Assembly: GCA_003557585.1 (NCBI GenBank)
Contig: PWOE01000113.1
Location: 1 to 45,744 of the forward strand
Reading direction: 5' to 3'
Origin: Candidatus Nealsoniibacteriota bacterium
GTDB lineage: Bacteria > Patescibacteriota > Minisyncoccia > Minisyncoccales > CSSED10-335
Length of the DNA: 45,744 nucleotides
Shown here: positions 15,501-23,724 of the stretch, in pieces
How the letters are laid out: each line of letters starts with the position of its first letter
Numbering within the stretch: the first letter of the stretch is position 1
Position numbers and translations under genes: made by a program
The notes under the pieces: generated by a model
What the model saw: the letters and a program-made list of their open reading frames with translations, nothing else
Databases searched by the model: none
What the model was told of the DNA's origin: nothing

Positions 15501-16843
15501 TATTTTCTTAATTCTGTGTTTCCTCTTTTTATCTTTGCCCCAATTTTTTGTAGTCGTTCTTCAATCTTTTCATATCCCCTATCAACTTGAGAGATATTTT
15601 TAATAACTGTGATGCCTTGTGCTATCAAGCCAGCGACTATTAAAGCTGCTCCACTTCTCAAGTCTAATGGTCCTAGCTCTGTTCCGTGCAACTCTGTTGG
15701 TCCATTAATGACTGCCCTATGAGGGTCGCAAATAACGATCTCTGCCCCCATCTTGTTAAGTTCTTCTAGATATTTAAGTCTTCCGTCATATAAAGGATCG
15801 TGAATCAGTGTCAGTCCTTGAGCTTGAGTTGCCAAAACTCCAAAGATTGATTGCAAATCTGTTGGAATTCCTGGGTAAGGTAATGCTTGTATCTTTTTTA
15901 TCTTTAAATCGTCTGACTTTTCTGCCATCACCGAGCTATCTGATAATATTTCAAACTTTCCGCCAGAGCTTCTAATCTTCTTGAAGAAAAGATCTAAGTA
16001 TTTAACAGGAACATTGTTTATCTTAACCTTGCCAGGAGATGCTAGTGCCATCAAGATATATGTTCCAGCTTCAACATAGTCATAAGATATAAAATGGTCT
16101 GCTCCTTTAAGATCTTTCTTTCCTTGTATCGTTATTGTGTGTGAACCGATACCATCTATTTTAACCCCCATCTTGGATAAGAACGATGCAAGTTCTTGAA
16201 CATGGGGCTCGCAAGCAGCTATCTTTATAACTGTCTTTTTGGGCGTTAAAGCGGCAGCCATTAAAGCATTCTCTGTTCCAGTTACTGAAAATTCATTCAA
16301 GACAATCTCTTGGCCAGCTAACTCGTCTTTAACTCTTATCTTGTAAAGATTAGTTTTGTCTGAATAGGCGCTCTGCTCTTTCTCTTTTTCTTTGTCAAAA
16401 TAAGCTCCAACCTGACTAATTTCAACGTCTGCGCCCATCTCAACAAAAGCATCTAGGTGTGCATCAATTGATCTTGTTCCGATAAGACATCCTCCAGGAT
16501 GATTAATTTCAACAGATTTAAGCCTTGCCAAGAGTGGTCCCAAGATGAGAACGGATGACCTCATTCTTGAGACAAGACTATTATCCATCTTAGATAAATC
16601 AATCTCTTTCGCCTCTATCTTTACCTTTCTTTCTCCTAGCCATGTCACTTTTGCTCCCAAGCTAGAAACGAGCTTGATCATCTTTAAAACATCTTCAATT
16701 AAAGGAAGATTATCAATTACACAAGGCTCCGAAGTGAGCAAGGTTGATGCTATAATCGGTGTTGCTGAGTTCTTGGACCCTTTAACGTCAATCTCACCTT
16801 TAAGAGGGCTACCTCCCTCTATTATGAATTTATCAGAAGTCAT
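15500..16843 (-). CDS. murA: UDP-N-acetylglucosamine 1-carboxyvinyltransferase
   Basis: MurA adds enolpyruvate from PEP to UDP-GlcNAc, the first committed step of peptidoglycan synthesis. The 447-residue protein has KGSKNSATPI with Lys24 and Asn25 at the substrate site, and the active-site loop PGGCLIGTRSIDAH with Cys119, the residue fosfomycin modifies in other MurA enzymes. It heads a long minus-strand transcript with mreB, holB and frr. The promoter at 16854-16882 predicts a transcript with only about four bases before the ATG. Confidence 0.97.
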   Translation of the reverse strand: MTSDKFIIEGGSPLKGEIDVKGSKNSATPIIASTLLTSEPCVIDNLPLIEDVLKMIKLVSSLGAKVTWLGERKVKIEAKEIDLSKMDNSLVSRMRSSVLILGPLLARLKSVEINHPGGCLIGTRSIDAHLDAFVEMGADVEISQVGAYFDKEKEKEQSAYSDKTNLYKIRVKDELAGQEIVLNEFSVTGTENALMAAALTPKKTVIKIAACEPHVQELASFLSKMGVKIDGIGSHTITIQGKKDLKGADHFISYDYVEAGTYILMALASPGKVKINNVPVKYLDLFFKKIRSSGGKFEILSDSSVMAEKSDDLKIKKIQALPYPGIPTDLQSIFGVLATQAQGLTLIHDPLYDGRLKYLEELNKMGAEIVICDPHRAVINGPTELHGTELGPLDLRSGAALIVAGLIAQGITVIKNISQVDRGYEKIEERLQKIGAKIKRGNTELRK

Positions 16844-16853
16844 ATTACTCTGT

Positions 16854-16882
16854 ATAATAACTCATAAAAAGAAAGTTGGCAA
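16854..16882 (-). promoter_or_regulatory. murA promoter, near-leaderless
   Basis: On the minus strand, TTGCCA (16877-16882) and TATTAT (16854-16859) are 17 bases apart. The expected +1 near 16847 leaves about four bases before the murA ATG. The -35 box overlaps that of the opposing promoter for the plus-strand gene (TTGGCA, 16876-16881). Confidence 0.55.
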
Positions 16883-16902
16883 GCAAGGAAAAATAGTATA
16901 AA
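16876..16902 (+). promoter_or_regulatory. Promoter of the plus-strand PEGA-type gene
   Basis: TTGGCA (16876-16881) and TATAAA (16897-16902) are 15 bases apart, slightly short. The expected +1 near 16909 lies two bases before the ATG at 16911, and no Shine-Dalgarno site exists. It shares its -35 hexamer with the murA promoter on the opposite strand. Confidence 0.45.
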
Positions 16903-16910
16903 ATGGGTCT

Positions 16911-18224
16911 ATGACGAAAAAAGAGAGATCTATATTGTTTATAATAATGCTTCTTCTTTTCCTTTTTCTAGGACCAACTTTGGTTCTTTATTCACAAGGA
17001 TATAGGTTTGATTTAGAGTCTAAAAGAATTGTCCAAAGCGGCGCCCTCTATTTCAGAGCTTCTCCTAGAAGCGTCTTTGTAGAAGTGATGACCGATGACC
17101 AGTCAAGGGTTATTAATAGAAAAACTGATTTTTTCTTTGGCACTCTTTTCATTGAAAATCTCCTACCTAAAACTCACCATATCAAGATACAAAAAGAGAA
17201 TTATCATCCGTGGCAAAAAAGCATCCAAATCGGAGAAAGGCTTGTTTCTGAATTTAAAAACATCACATTGATACCCAAAGAGGCAAAGATTGAAATCGCT
17301 GAAAAAGATATTAAAGAGCTCTTCTATTTTCCAGAAAAAGATAAATTAATTTTTCTATCAAACAATAACGACCTATTTTTTCATGAGAACAAGCAAGACA
17401 GCCAATTAATATTTTCATATAATGAAAAAGAAGAGATAGAGGTGATAGATCTACTTAAAGATAGCGAAAAAGTCTTGGTCAAGGCTGACGATAATTACTT
17501 TTTAATTAACGGAGAAGATCAAGAATCAACTTTAATTAGCCTTCCAGATAATATTCAAAAGATATCGATGACAGAAGAAGGGGTATTCTTCATAAAAGAA
17601 GGAGATCTCTATCTTTATAAACATGAAATGAAAGAGACCTCTCTATTTTTCGAAGAGGTTCTTGATTACAGAATTGATAAAAAAGATATCTTTTATCTTT
17701 CTGAAGATGGATTTTTGATGAAGAATGATAACAAGATCAATCAAGATCCTGTTGCCTTTGAAGAATCAGCCGACATCATTAATTTAAATCCCAATATAAT
17801 TAAGGATGAAGAAGCCTTCTATGTCTTTGACAGAAATGATTCAAAATTTAAAGAGATTGTTCAGTCTGATTGCAATGCTTTAATTTCTCCTGATAATAAA
17901 AAGATGGCTTGCTATAAAGACCATGAGATAAGGATCATTTTCCTTGAAAATATTTTTGATCAACCCCAAAGGGAGGCTGGTGATGTTGTCTTCCTAACCA
18001 GAGTTTCAGACAAGATAGACTATTTAAATTGGTATACTTCCCATTATCTAATATTCACAACAACCAACCAGATAAAGACGATTGAAATAGATAATCGCGA
18101 TCATATCAATGTTAATCAAATAGCAGAGATTGATTTCAGAGATATCTTTTTCAGATTTTCTGACAAAAGACTATATCTCTTAAGCGATCAAAATCTGATT
18201 GTTTCAGAAAAACTTGTTCCTTAA
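16911..18224 (+). CDS. Membrane-anchored PEGA-domain, propeller-like protein
   Basis: The 437-residue protein has an N-terminal transmembrane anchor (about residues 7-28) and then an extracellular region. Residues 47-118 resemble a PEGA domain (RASPRSVFVEVMTDD, LLPKTHHIKIQKENYHPW), a beta-sandwich common in surface proteins. The rest has repeated short strands of the type FYFPEKDKLIFLSNNNDLFF, suggesting a beta-propeller. No enzyme motif is seen. It is the only plus-strand gene between the left edge and 44.9 kb, divergent from murA and convergent with the ribosomal run. Proteins of this type are usual but uncharacterised in Parcubacteria. Confidence 0.8.
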   Translation: MTKKERSILFIIMLLLFLFLGPTLVLYSQGYRFDLESKRIVQSGALYFRASPRSVFVEVMTDDQSRVINRKTDFFFGTLFIENLLPKTHHIKIQKENYHPWQKSIQIGERLVSEFKNITLIPKEAKIEIAEKDIKELFYFPEKDKLIFLSNNNDLFFHENKQDSQLIFSYNEKEEIEVIDLLKDSEKVLVKADDNYFLINGEDQESTLISLPDNIQKISMTEEGVFFIKEGDLYLYKHEMKETSLFFEEVLDYRIDKKDIFYLSEDGFLMKNDNKINQDPVAFEESADIINLNPNIIKDEEAFYVFDRNDSKFKEIVQSDCNALISPDNKKMACYKDHEIRIIFLENIFDQPQREAGDVVFLTRVSDKIDYLNWYTSHYLIFTTTNQIKTIEIDNRDHINVNQIAEIDFRDIFFRFSDKRLYLLSDQNLIVSEKLVP

Positions 18225-18226
18225 AA

Positions 18227-18251
18227 GAAAAAACCGCCTTGAGCAAGGCGG
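18227..18251 (-). terminator. Intrinsic terminator of the ribosomal super-run
   Basis: On the minus strand, CCGCCTT and AAGGCGG form a 7-bp GC-rich stem with a GCTC loop, followed by TTTTTT. It begins seven bases after the rpsI stop and ends three bases from the stop of the convergent plus-strand gene. No T tract follows on the plus strand, so it mainly stops minus-strand transcription. Confidence 0.88.
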
Positions 18252-18257
18252 CAAAGA

Positions 18258-18827
18258 TTATCTTTTCTTCCACTGAGGCGCTCTTCTGGCTCTTTTGAGG
18301 CCTGGTTTCTTTCTTTCTCGTCTTCTAGGGTCTCTCGTTAGATAACCGGCTCTTCTGAGTCGTTTTTTAAATTCTGGATTAAAAAGAAACAGAGCTCTAG
18401 AGATTCCATGCCTTATCGCTTCTGCTTGAGCATTTATTCCTCCACCTTTTGTCTTGACTTCAATTCTGAATTTATCGAGACACTTCATCTTTTTCAAAGC
18501 AGCTAAGCAATCTTCTCTTAACTCAAAAAGTGGAAAGTAGTCCTCTAAGCTCTTGTCGTTCACAATGAACTCTTTTTTTCCTTTAACGAAAAGCCTAACC
18601 CTAGCCACTGCCGACTTTCTTCTGCCTGTCGCTTCAAAGTATTGTCGGTCATCAATTGCAACAAATTCTGGCTCTTTAGTTTCTTCAACTTCTTTCTTCA
18701 AAGTTGGCTTAAGAGGCTTCTTCGTCGCAACCTTCTTTTTGTCGGTCTTTTTAATCACCGTGCTTTTTTTAACCGGCTTCTTTTTTTTGACAACCTCTTT
18801 TTTTGTCTTGTTTTTTGTCTTTTCCAT
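18258..18827 (-). CDS. rpsI: 30S ribosomal protein S9 (uS9) with lysine-rich N-terminal extension
   Basis: S9 reaches the decoding site with its C-terminal tail. The conserved domain starts around residue 60 (YFEATGRRKSAVARVRLF) and ends in the basic tail RRAPQWKKR, with the usual final Lys-Arg that contacts P-site tRNA. Ahead of it lie about 55 residues made mostly of Lys, Thr and Val, which make the protein 189 residues instead of about 130. It is the last gene of the ribosomal run, following rplM. Confidence 0.96.
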   Translation of the reverse strand: MEKTKNKTKKEVVKKKKPVKKSTVIKKTDKKKVATKKPLKPTLKKEVEETKEPEFVAIDDRQYFEATGRRKSAVARVRLFVKGKKEFIVNDKSLEDYFPLFELREDCLAALKKMKCLDKFRIEVKTKGGGINAQAEAIRHGISRALFLFNPEFKKRLRRAGYLTRDPRRRERKKPGLKRARRAPQWKKR

Positions 18828-18836
18828 AATTATCCC

Positions 18837-19211
18837 CTATTTCTCAGAATCAGATTTCTTGGAGAAATTCATTTTCAATCTTTTAATAATTTCAGGTCTA
18901 AGTTTATTTTTGGGTAACATGCCCCAAACTGCTCTTTTGAAGTTTTCGCCTGGTCGACGATTTTTCAGCTTGCTGTAAACTTCTTTCTTTAAACCTCCCA
19001 TGTAACCAGTGTGTCTATAATAGATTTTTTGTTCTTCTTTTTTTCCAGTTGTCTTTATTTTGTCTAAATTATCGATGATTACAAAATCACCCGTATCTTT
19101 GTGAGGTGAATAGTCTGGCTTACCCTTGCCCCTTAAAAGGTCAGCAACTTTAGTGGCAAGACGTCCAAGCACCATTCCTTCTGCATCTATTTTGTGAGTT
19201 TTGCGATCCAT
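18837..19211 (-). CDS. rplM: 50S ribosomal protein L13 (uL13)
   Basis: L13 is an early-assembling large-subunit protein. The 124-residue form has the family motifs DAEGMVLGRLATKVADLLRG, YYRHTGYMGGLK and RAVWGMLPKNKL. It is somewhat shorter than the E. coli protein (142) because the C-terminus is trimmed. It is paired with rpsI as in nearly all bacteria and follows rplQ by five bases. Confidence 0.97.
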   Translation of the reverse strand: MDRKTHKIDAEGMVLGRLATKVADLLRGKGKPDYSPHKDTGDFVIIDNLDKIKTTGKKEEQKIYYRHTGYMGGLKKEVYSKLKNRRPGENFKRAVWGMLPKNKLRPEIIKRLKMNFSKKSDSEK

Positions 19212-19216
19212 AATTA

Positions 19217-19564
19217 TTATATAAGCTCAATGAAAACTATTTTAGCACTATCACTTTTTCTTGGTCCAATTTTTGTAATTCTTGTATAACCTCCTCTTCT
19301 TTCGGCATATCGTTTACCGAGATCATCAACCATCTTTTTGACAACTTTTTCAGGCAATATTTTAGCTAACAATCTTCTGCTATTTATCTCATCTTTCTTG
19401 GATTTCGTAATCTGCTTCTCAATAAAACTAGCTACTTCCTTCGCTTTGGCTTCAGTCGTCTTTATCTTTTCTTCCATTACCAACTGACCAGCGAGGTTTC
19501 TCAAAAGCGCCTTTCTTTGATCTTTTTCTCTTGATAATATTCTTCCTTTCTTTAGCTTGCGCAT
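19217..19564 (-). CDS. rplQ: 50S ribosomal protein L17 (bL17)
   Basis: L17 lines the area near the peptide exit tunnel. The 115-residue protein has the bL17 patterns KGRILSREKDQRKALLRNLA, TTEAKAKEVASFIEK and GGYTRITKIGPRKSDSA. It follows rpoA by four bases, the classic end of the alpha operon, and leads into rplM. Confidence 0.97.
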   Translation of the reverse strand: MRKLKKGRILSREKDQRKALLRNLAGQLVMEEKIKTTEAKAKEVASFIEKQITKSKKDEINSRRLLAKILPEKVVKKMVDDLGKRYAERRGGYTRITKIGPRKSDSAKIVFIELI

Positions 19565-19568
19565 CTCT

Positions 19569-20492
19569 TTAAGACTTTAATTCAAAATCAAGCTTTTTCA
19601 AAGCTTTTTTTATCTCTTTCAATCCCTTTTCTCCCATGCCATCAAGTTGCATAATTGATTCTTCATTTCTCTTTAAAAGGCCAGCAACTGTCTTTATATT
19701 GTTCTTGGTTAAGATATTGATTGTTCTGGAACCGATCTTTAAATCTTCTATCTTTGTTTTCTGAAGATCGTCTTCTTCTTTTTCATCATCTTGAATCTCT
19801 TCTATATCTTTTTCTTCTTCTTTAACTAATTGCGAAAAATGATTAACTAAAATTTTTGCTGATTGATTAAAGGCATCTTCTGGGTCTATTGTGCCATCAG
19901 TCTCGATATCAATAAATAGCCTGTCAAAATCAGTTCTCTTGCCAACTCTCATATTTTCAACTCTGAAATTAACATTTCTGATTGGAGTAAATATTGCATC
20001 AACTGAAATTTGACCAATCTCTAATTTTTCACTTTTATCTTGATCAGTTGAAAGATAGCCAAAGCCTCTTTCCACCTGTATCTCCATCTCAAGCTCACTC
20101 TTTTTGTCAGTTAAAGTTGCTATATGAGCATCTTTATTGATTACTTCTAATTGAGTCGGTATATCTATATCCGATGCTTTCACGATTTTCTCTCCCTTGA
20201 TTTTAAGTATTGCTTTTTGTGGTTCAGGAACGTGCATCTTGAATCTTAAAGCCTTGATATTGAGAATAATAGACATCACGTCTTCTAAGACTCCAGGTAT
20301 TGTCGAAAACTCGTGACTAGCATCTTTTATCTTAACTTGAGTCACTGCGGCTCCTTCAAGAGATGAATAAAGAACCCTTCTTAAACTGTTACCTAAAGTA
20401 ACTCCATAGCCTGGATAAAGCCCTTCTATTTCAAAGAGAACTCTATTCTCTTTTTTCTCAACTATTTTTGGAAGTTTTGGCAAAGGAATCAT
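19569..20492 (-). CDS. rpoA: RNA polymerase subunit alpha
   Basis: The alpha dimer seeds RNA polymerase assembly and its C-terminal domain contacts promoters and activators. I start it at ATG 20492, 10 bases after the rpsD stop, giving 307 residues beginning MIPLPKLPKIVEKK. An in-frame TTG 30 bases earlier would overlap rpsD without a better start signal. The N-terminal domain has EGLYPGYGVTLGNSLRRVL, a hallmark, and TIPGVLEDV. After an acidic linker (about 230-250), the C-terminal helix-hairpin-helix domain (TVAGLLKRNEESIMQLDGMG) is complete. Confidence 0.97.
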   Translation of the reverse strand: MIPLPKLPKIVEKKENRVLFEIEGLYPGYGVTLGNSLRRVLYSSLEGAAVTQVKIKDASHEFSTIPGVLEDVMSIILNIKALRFKMHVPEPQKAILKIKGEKIVKASDIDIPTQLEVINKDAHIATLTDKKSELEMEIQVERGFGYLSTDQDKSEKLEIGQISVDAIFTPIRNVNFRVENMRVGKRTDFDRLFIDIETDGTIDPEDAFNQSAKILVNHFSQLVKEEEKDIEEIQDDEKEEDDLQKTKIEDLKIGSRTINILTKNNIKTVAGLLKRNEESIMQLDGMGEKGLKEIKKALKKLDFELKS

Positions 20493-20502
20493 TTTTTTAT
20501 TA

Positions 20503-21132
20503 TTATTTAGAATAAAACTCAAAGATGACTGATGTCTCTACTGGGACATTGGCATCTTCTTCTGAAGGAAGGTCTAGAACCTTGCCTTTCATCTTTTCTT
20601 TATCTAAAGAGAGCCATTGTGGCACTTTATAGTTTTTGATTAAAGTTTTGATTTCTTCAAACTTTTTCTTTTTTCTGGATTCTGCTCTAATCTCAATCTC
20701 ATCATTTTTCTTGATTTCATATGATGGAATATCTACCTTTCTCTTGTTGACCATGAAGTGACCATGATTCACTAATTGTCTTGCTTCAAATCTTGAACTA
20801 GCAAATCCAAATCTATAAACAGTATTGTCAAGCCTGCTTTCAAGCTTTTTCATTAATAAGTCTCCTGCATTTCCACTTCTGCTTCCCTTGGCGAGAGTCT
20901 CTTTAACATATTTTTTAAATTGTCTTTCACTTATATTGTACCACCTTCTTAGTTTTTGCTTTTCAGCAAGCTCCCTGCCGTAACCAGATATCTTTCTGTT
21001 TCTTTTTTTAGATCTAATTCCAGGTGGATAGTTTCTTTTAACTATTTCACATTTTTGACCATAACAACGCTCCCCTTTTAAAAAGAGCTTAACTCCTAAC
21101 CTTCTACATATTTTACATTTCTCTTTGATCAT
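20503..21132 (-). CDS. rpsD: 30S ribosomal protein S4 (uS4), zinc-binding form
   Basis: S4 starts 30S assembly. The 209-residue protein has four cysteines near the N-terminus (Cys6, Cys9, Cys23, Cys28), the zinc-binding version of S4. The S4 RNA-binding domain has RLDNTVYRFGFASSRFEAR and QLVNHGHFMVNKRKVDIPSY around residues 92-130. It sits between rpsK and rpoA in the alpha-operon order. Confidence 0.97.
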   Translation of the reverse strand: MIKEKCKICRRLGVKLFLKGERCYGQKCEIVKRNYPPGIRSKKRNRKISGYGRELAEKQKLRRWYNISERQFKKYVKETLAKGSRSGNAGDLLMKKLESRLDNTVYRFGFASSRFEARQLVNHGHFMVNKRKVDIPSYEIKKNDEIEIRAESRKKKKFEEIKTLIKNYKVPQWLSLDKEKMKGKVLDLPSEEDANVPVETSVIFEFYSK

Positions 21133-21134
21133 AA

Positions 21135-21584
21135 TTAAACTCGTCTTGGTCTACGTGGTCGGCACCCGTTGTGAGGTATGGGTGTAATATCTTTAATTAA
21201 TATAATATCTAATCCTCTTGAAGCAAGAGATTTAATTGCTGAGTCTCTTCCTCCTCCAATTCCTTTAACAAATATCGATATCTTCTCAATGCCTTCTTTT
21301 TCTGCTTTTTGAGCCAAAACTTCTGCGACTTTGGAAGCAGCAAAAGGAGTCGCTTTCTTTGTTCCTTTGAAACCGATATTACCTGCACTCGACCAAGCTA
21401 AAACGTCACCACTAGAATCGGTTAAAGTGATACTGGTATTGTTGTATGAAGAAGAGATATAGACTCTGCCTTCGGTCAAGCCTCTCCTTTTGGCTTTATT
21501 ACTCTTTTTCATCACCTGGCTGAGCTTGTCTTTCTCTTCTAACAACTCCTCTTTTGTTTGTTGTGCTATTCTTTTTTTACCCAT
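21135..21584 (-). CDS. rpsK: 30S ribosomal protein S11 (uS11)
   Basis: S11 sits on the 30S platform. Core motifs are GRVYISSSYNNTSITLTD, GNIGFKGTKKATPFAA and the conserved end DITPIPHNGCRPRRPRRV. At 149 residues it is about 20 longer than E. coli S11, due to a charged N-terminal extension (TKEELLEEKDKLSQVMKK) that looks helical. Confidence 0.97.
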   Translation of the reverse strand: MGKKRIAQQTKEELLEEKDKLSQVMKKSNKAKRRGLTEGRVYISSSYNNTSITLTDSSGDVLAWSSAGNIGFKGTKKATPFAASKVAEVLAQKAEKEGIEKISIFVKGIGGGRDSAIKSLASRGLDIILIKDITPIPHNGCRPRRPRRV

Positions 21585-21594
21585 AAATATCTAT

Positions 21595-21984
21595 TTATTT
21601 TGGACTTGGCGGTGGTTTCTTTCCAGAACCAACTGTTATCCTTACATTGCCACGAACTGTTCTACTATTGGTCTTTGTCCTTTGTCCCCTTGCTGGAAGT
21701 CTCTTTGAGTGTCGAGCACCCCGCCAAGAGTCAATCTCTTTCAATCTCTTGATATTCATCATCACCTCTCTTCTTAAATTTCCTTCAATTCTGTGTTTCT
21801 TTTCTATTAAATCTCTGATCGCATTAATCTCTTCTGACTTCAAGTCAGACGCCTTTCGAGAGCCATCTATCTTTAATTCTTTCAATGTTTTTTTACTTAA
21901 GAATGGACCTATACCATAAATGTAGGTTAGCGCTATCTCTATTCTTTTGTTTTCGGGAATAGTTGCTCCCGCAATTCTTAACAT
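21595..21984 (-). CDS. rpsM: 30S ribosomal protein S13 (uS13)
   Basis: S13 bridges to the large subunit and touches P-site tRNA. The 129-residue protein shows RIAGATIPENKRIEIALTYI, a helix-two-turn-helix core and the closing basic motif RHSKRLPARGQRTKTNSRT. The C-terminal tail (RGNVRITVGSGKKPPPSPK) is slightly longer and proline-rich. It lies two bases after rpmJ. Confidence 0.97.
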   Translation of the reverse strand: MLRIAGATIPENKRIEIALTYIYGIGPFLSKKTLKELKIDGSRKASDLKSEEINAIRDLIEKKHRIEGNLRREVMMNIKRLKEIDSWRGARHSKRLPARGQRTKTNSRTVRGNVRITVGSGKKPPPSPK

Positions 21985-21986
21985 AT

Positions 21987-22100
21987 TTATCCTTGACGTT
22001 GCTTGTGTCTCTTATTTTTACATATCACATAAACTCGGCCTTTGCGCCGAACAATCTTACAGTCTTTACAAATTTTTTTAACTGACGATTGAACTTTCAT
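21987..22100 (-). CDS. rpmJ: 50S ribosomal protein L36 (bL36)
   Basis: This 37-residue gene is easy to miss because of its size. It reads MKVQSSVKKICKDCKIVRR and continues with RKGRVYVICKNKRHKQRQG-type sequence, the complete L36. The zinc ligands Cys11, Cys14, Cys27 and His32 are all present. It lies in the conserved place between infA and rpsM, 40 bases after infA and two bases before rpsM. Confidence 0.97.
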   Translation of the reverse strand: MKVQSSVKKICKDCKIVRRKGRVYVICKNKRHKQRQG

Positions 22101-22140
22101 TTAAATTAAAAATAATCATTCGCCTATATAAAAACGAACC

Positions 22141-22362
22141 TTATTTTTTTCTATAAATTATTCTGCCTCTTGTATCGTCGGGAGAACTCATCTCTACTGT
22201 CACCTTGTCACCAGGCAAAGTTCTGATGCGATACATTCTTAGTTTGCCTGCTAAATGAGCTATAATCTCCTTGCCGTCATCAAGAGTAACTCTAAAATGA
22301 GTGTTTGGCAGTGCTTCGGTTACTATTCCTGACTTTTGAATAACTTCTTTTTTTTCGGTCAT
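22141..22362 (-). CDS. infA: Translation initiation factor IF-1
   Basis: IF-1 binds the A site of the 30S subunit during initiation. I start it at ATG 22362, which gives the usual 73 residues (MTEKKEVIQKSGIVTEALPN). A TTG 21 bases earlier has no support. The OB fold shows FRVTLDDGKEIIAHLAGKLR and PGDKVTVEMSSPDDTRGRI. The promoter at 22374-22402 would begin the mRNA only about five bases before this ATG. It opens the alpha-type group rpmJ-rpsM-rpsK-rpsD-rpoA-rplQ. Confidence 0.97.
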   Translation of the reverse strand: MTEKKEVIQKSGIVTEALPNTHFRVTLDDGKEIIAHLAGKLRMYRIRTLPGDKVTVEMSSPDDTRGRIIYRKK

Positions 22363-22373
22363 TGACGTAGTAG

Positions 22374-22402
22374 ATGCTAACAAAAATTTCGGTTTTAGTC
22401 AA
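22374..22402 (-). promoter_or_regulatory. Internal promoter for infA and the alpha-operon genes
   Basis: On the minus strand, TTGACT (22397-22402) and TAGCAT (22374-22379) are 17 bases apart, with an extended TG motif just before the -10. The -35 box starts right after the stop of the upstream gene. The expected +1 near 22367 is about five bases from the infA ATG. Confidence 0.55.
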
Positions 22403-23683
22403 CTAAATATCAGCTTCCACCTTTATTTTAATATCTATCTTGTCTGCTTTAGGCATTCTCGTTAGCCAAAATGGATAATAATTTATCTTTGCTTTAAAGA
22501 TGCCTTCATAATTGTTCAAGATAGTCTCTGCCTCATCAATCTTTCTCCTTTCAAGTAGTTTTTTTGTATTAGCTTCTCTAACTCCGTTATAGACAAGAGC
22601 TGAGGCATCAATTCTAAAAATAGCCTCCCCTTTGATTGAATCAAGTGACTTGACTTCGTAAAAGATATCGATGCTATCCAAACAAACTTCTTTAAGAGAC
22701 AAGATGCTGTCACTCTGAGTATCGTTGTCATAATCGTTCAAGATAAAGCTACTTAACATCTCTTTTAAGTCTGATTCCTTGAAAGAAAGTATCTTGAGAT
22801 CTATTTTAACTGAATAATCAAATGATTCAGAATTTTCTCCAACATTGGGATAAACTGATTCTTCAGATATCTCCCATTCCATTAAATCGTTGTCGATAAC
22901 GAAGTCTTCTGATATCTCTTTTTTAAGCTTTTCTCTGGATAAATTCAAGATATCTTGTATCGTAATCTCTCTAGCTTCGCTGACATCCTTGTCTGTTATC
23001 TTGGGCAGCTCTTTGACATAACCACCACTGATCGGTTCGTTGTTTTCGGCATAAATTGAGGTATACATCGGTGTTCCCTGAAGTCCAGGAATTGAAAATT
23101 TCTGACTTTTCTCTATGTTGTAATCCTCCCCGGCTTCTGCCGCAACAACAACTAAATCTATTTTACCTGGTCCCGATGGAGTCCTGCCTGGCACAGAAAC
23201 TCTTTCAACTGAACGGAAAAGCTTGCCTTCTGAAGATATAAATCTAGTGCTGGCTATCAGAATTTGAGGTAATGAAGAATGGTTGTTATAAACTGTTAAA
23301 GTTCCCTGTGCCTTTTCTTCTTTTATCTCTTGACCAGAAGAGATGAAGCTTCTTGATTTCTCCTCTTTCATCTCAAATATCTCACCCGGCATCTCTTGAT
23401 CATCATAATTGAGATGCAAAATTGACGATTGTACTTTTAATTCACCCAAGTAATCTACTTTTTCGGTTTCAGGCCAGATAACGATTTCTCCTTTCAAGAA
23501 TATTGTATGGCTAAATATGATAAACAATACCAAGAAGAAAGCTAAAACGGATAATATAATCTTTGATTTCATTGTTCTTTTTTTCAAAAAAATAAAATTG
23601 CTTCTCTTTTTATTTGAAGAGTTATCTTTATAATCTTTCTCTTTTTTATCGGGGGGAAATATGTCGTATATCTTTTTGGGCAT
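22403..23683 (-). CDS. Membrane-anchored baseplate-J-like protein
   Basis: The 426-residue protein has a lysine-rich cytoplasmic start, one transmembrane helix (about residues 40-61) and a large outside part. Around residues 133-205 it matches the baseplate J/gp47-like pattern common in Parcubacteria (GTLTVYNNHSSLPQILIAST, SSEGKLFRSVERVSVPG, AEAGEDYNIEKSQKFSIPG). The rest is alpha/beta with no enzyme motif. It is not part of a phage or tail cluster here; it stands alone between alaS and infA. Its promoter predicts a leaderless mRNA. Confidence 0.78.
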   Translation of the reverse strand: MPKKIYDIFPPDKKEKDYKDNSSNKKRSNFIFLKKRTMKSKIILSVLAFFLVLFIIFSHTIFLKGEIVIWPETEKVDYLGELKVQSSILHLNYDDQEMPGEIFEMKEEKSRSFISSGQEIKEEKAQGTLTVYNNHSSLPQILIASTRFISSEGKLFRSVERVSVPGRTPSGPGKIDLVVVAAEAGEDYNIEKSQKFSIPGLQGTPMYTSIYAENNEPISGGYVKELPKITDKDVSEAREITIQDILNLSREKLKKEISEDFVIDNDLMEWEISEESVYPNVGENSESFDYSVKIDLKILSFKESDLKEMLSSFILNDYDNDTQSDSILSLKEVCLDSIDIFYEVKSLDSIKGEAIFRIDASALVYNGVREANTKKLLERRKIDEAETILNNYEGIFKAKINYYPFWLTRMPKADKIDIKIKVEADI

Positions 23684-23689
23684 AAAGCT

Positions 23690-23717
23690 ATTATATACTA
23701 TATAAACTCTCTGGCAA
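23690..23717 (-). promoter_or_regulatory. Promoter giving a leaderless baseplate-J-like mRNA
   Basis: On the minus strand, TTGCCA (23712-23717) and a perfect TATAAT (23690-23695) are 16 bases apart. The expected +1 is position 23683, the A of the ATG. It lies in the 41-base gap after alaS and breaks the long ribosomal run into separately controlled parts. Confidence 0.68.
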
Positions 23718-23724
23718 GAGAAAT

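Noticed and set aside
18553..18978. Plus-strand frames rich in Phe and Leu opposite rpsI and rplM
   Set aside because: They are antisense images of the lysine-rich S9 extension, not membrane proteins.
20493..20522. TTG start of rpoA overlapping rpsD
   Set aside because: No ribosome-binding site and residues unlike RpoA; the ATG at 20492 gives the usual beginning.
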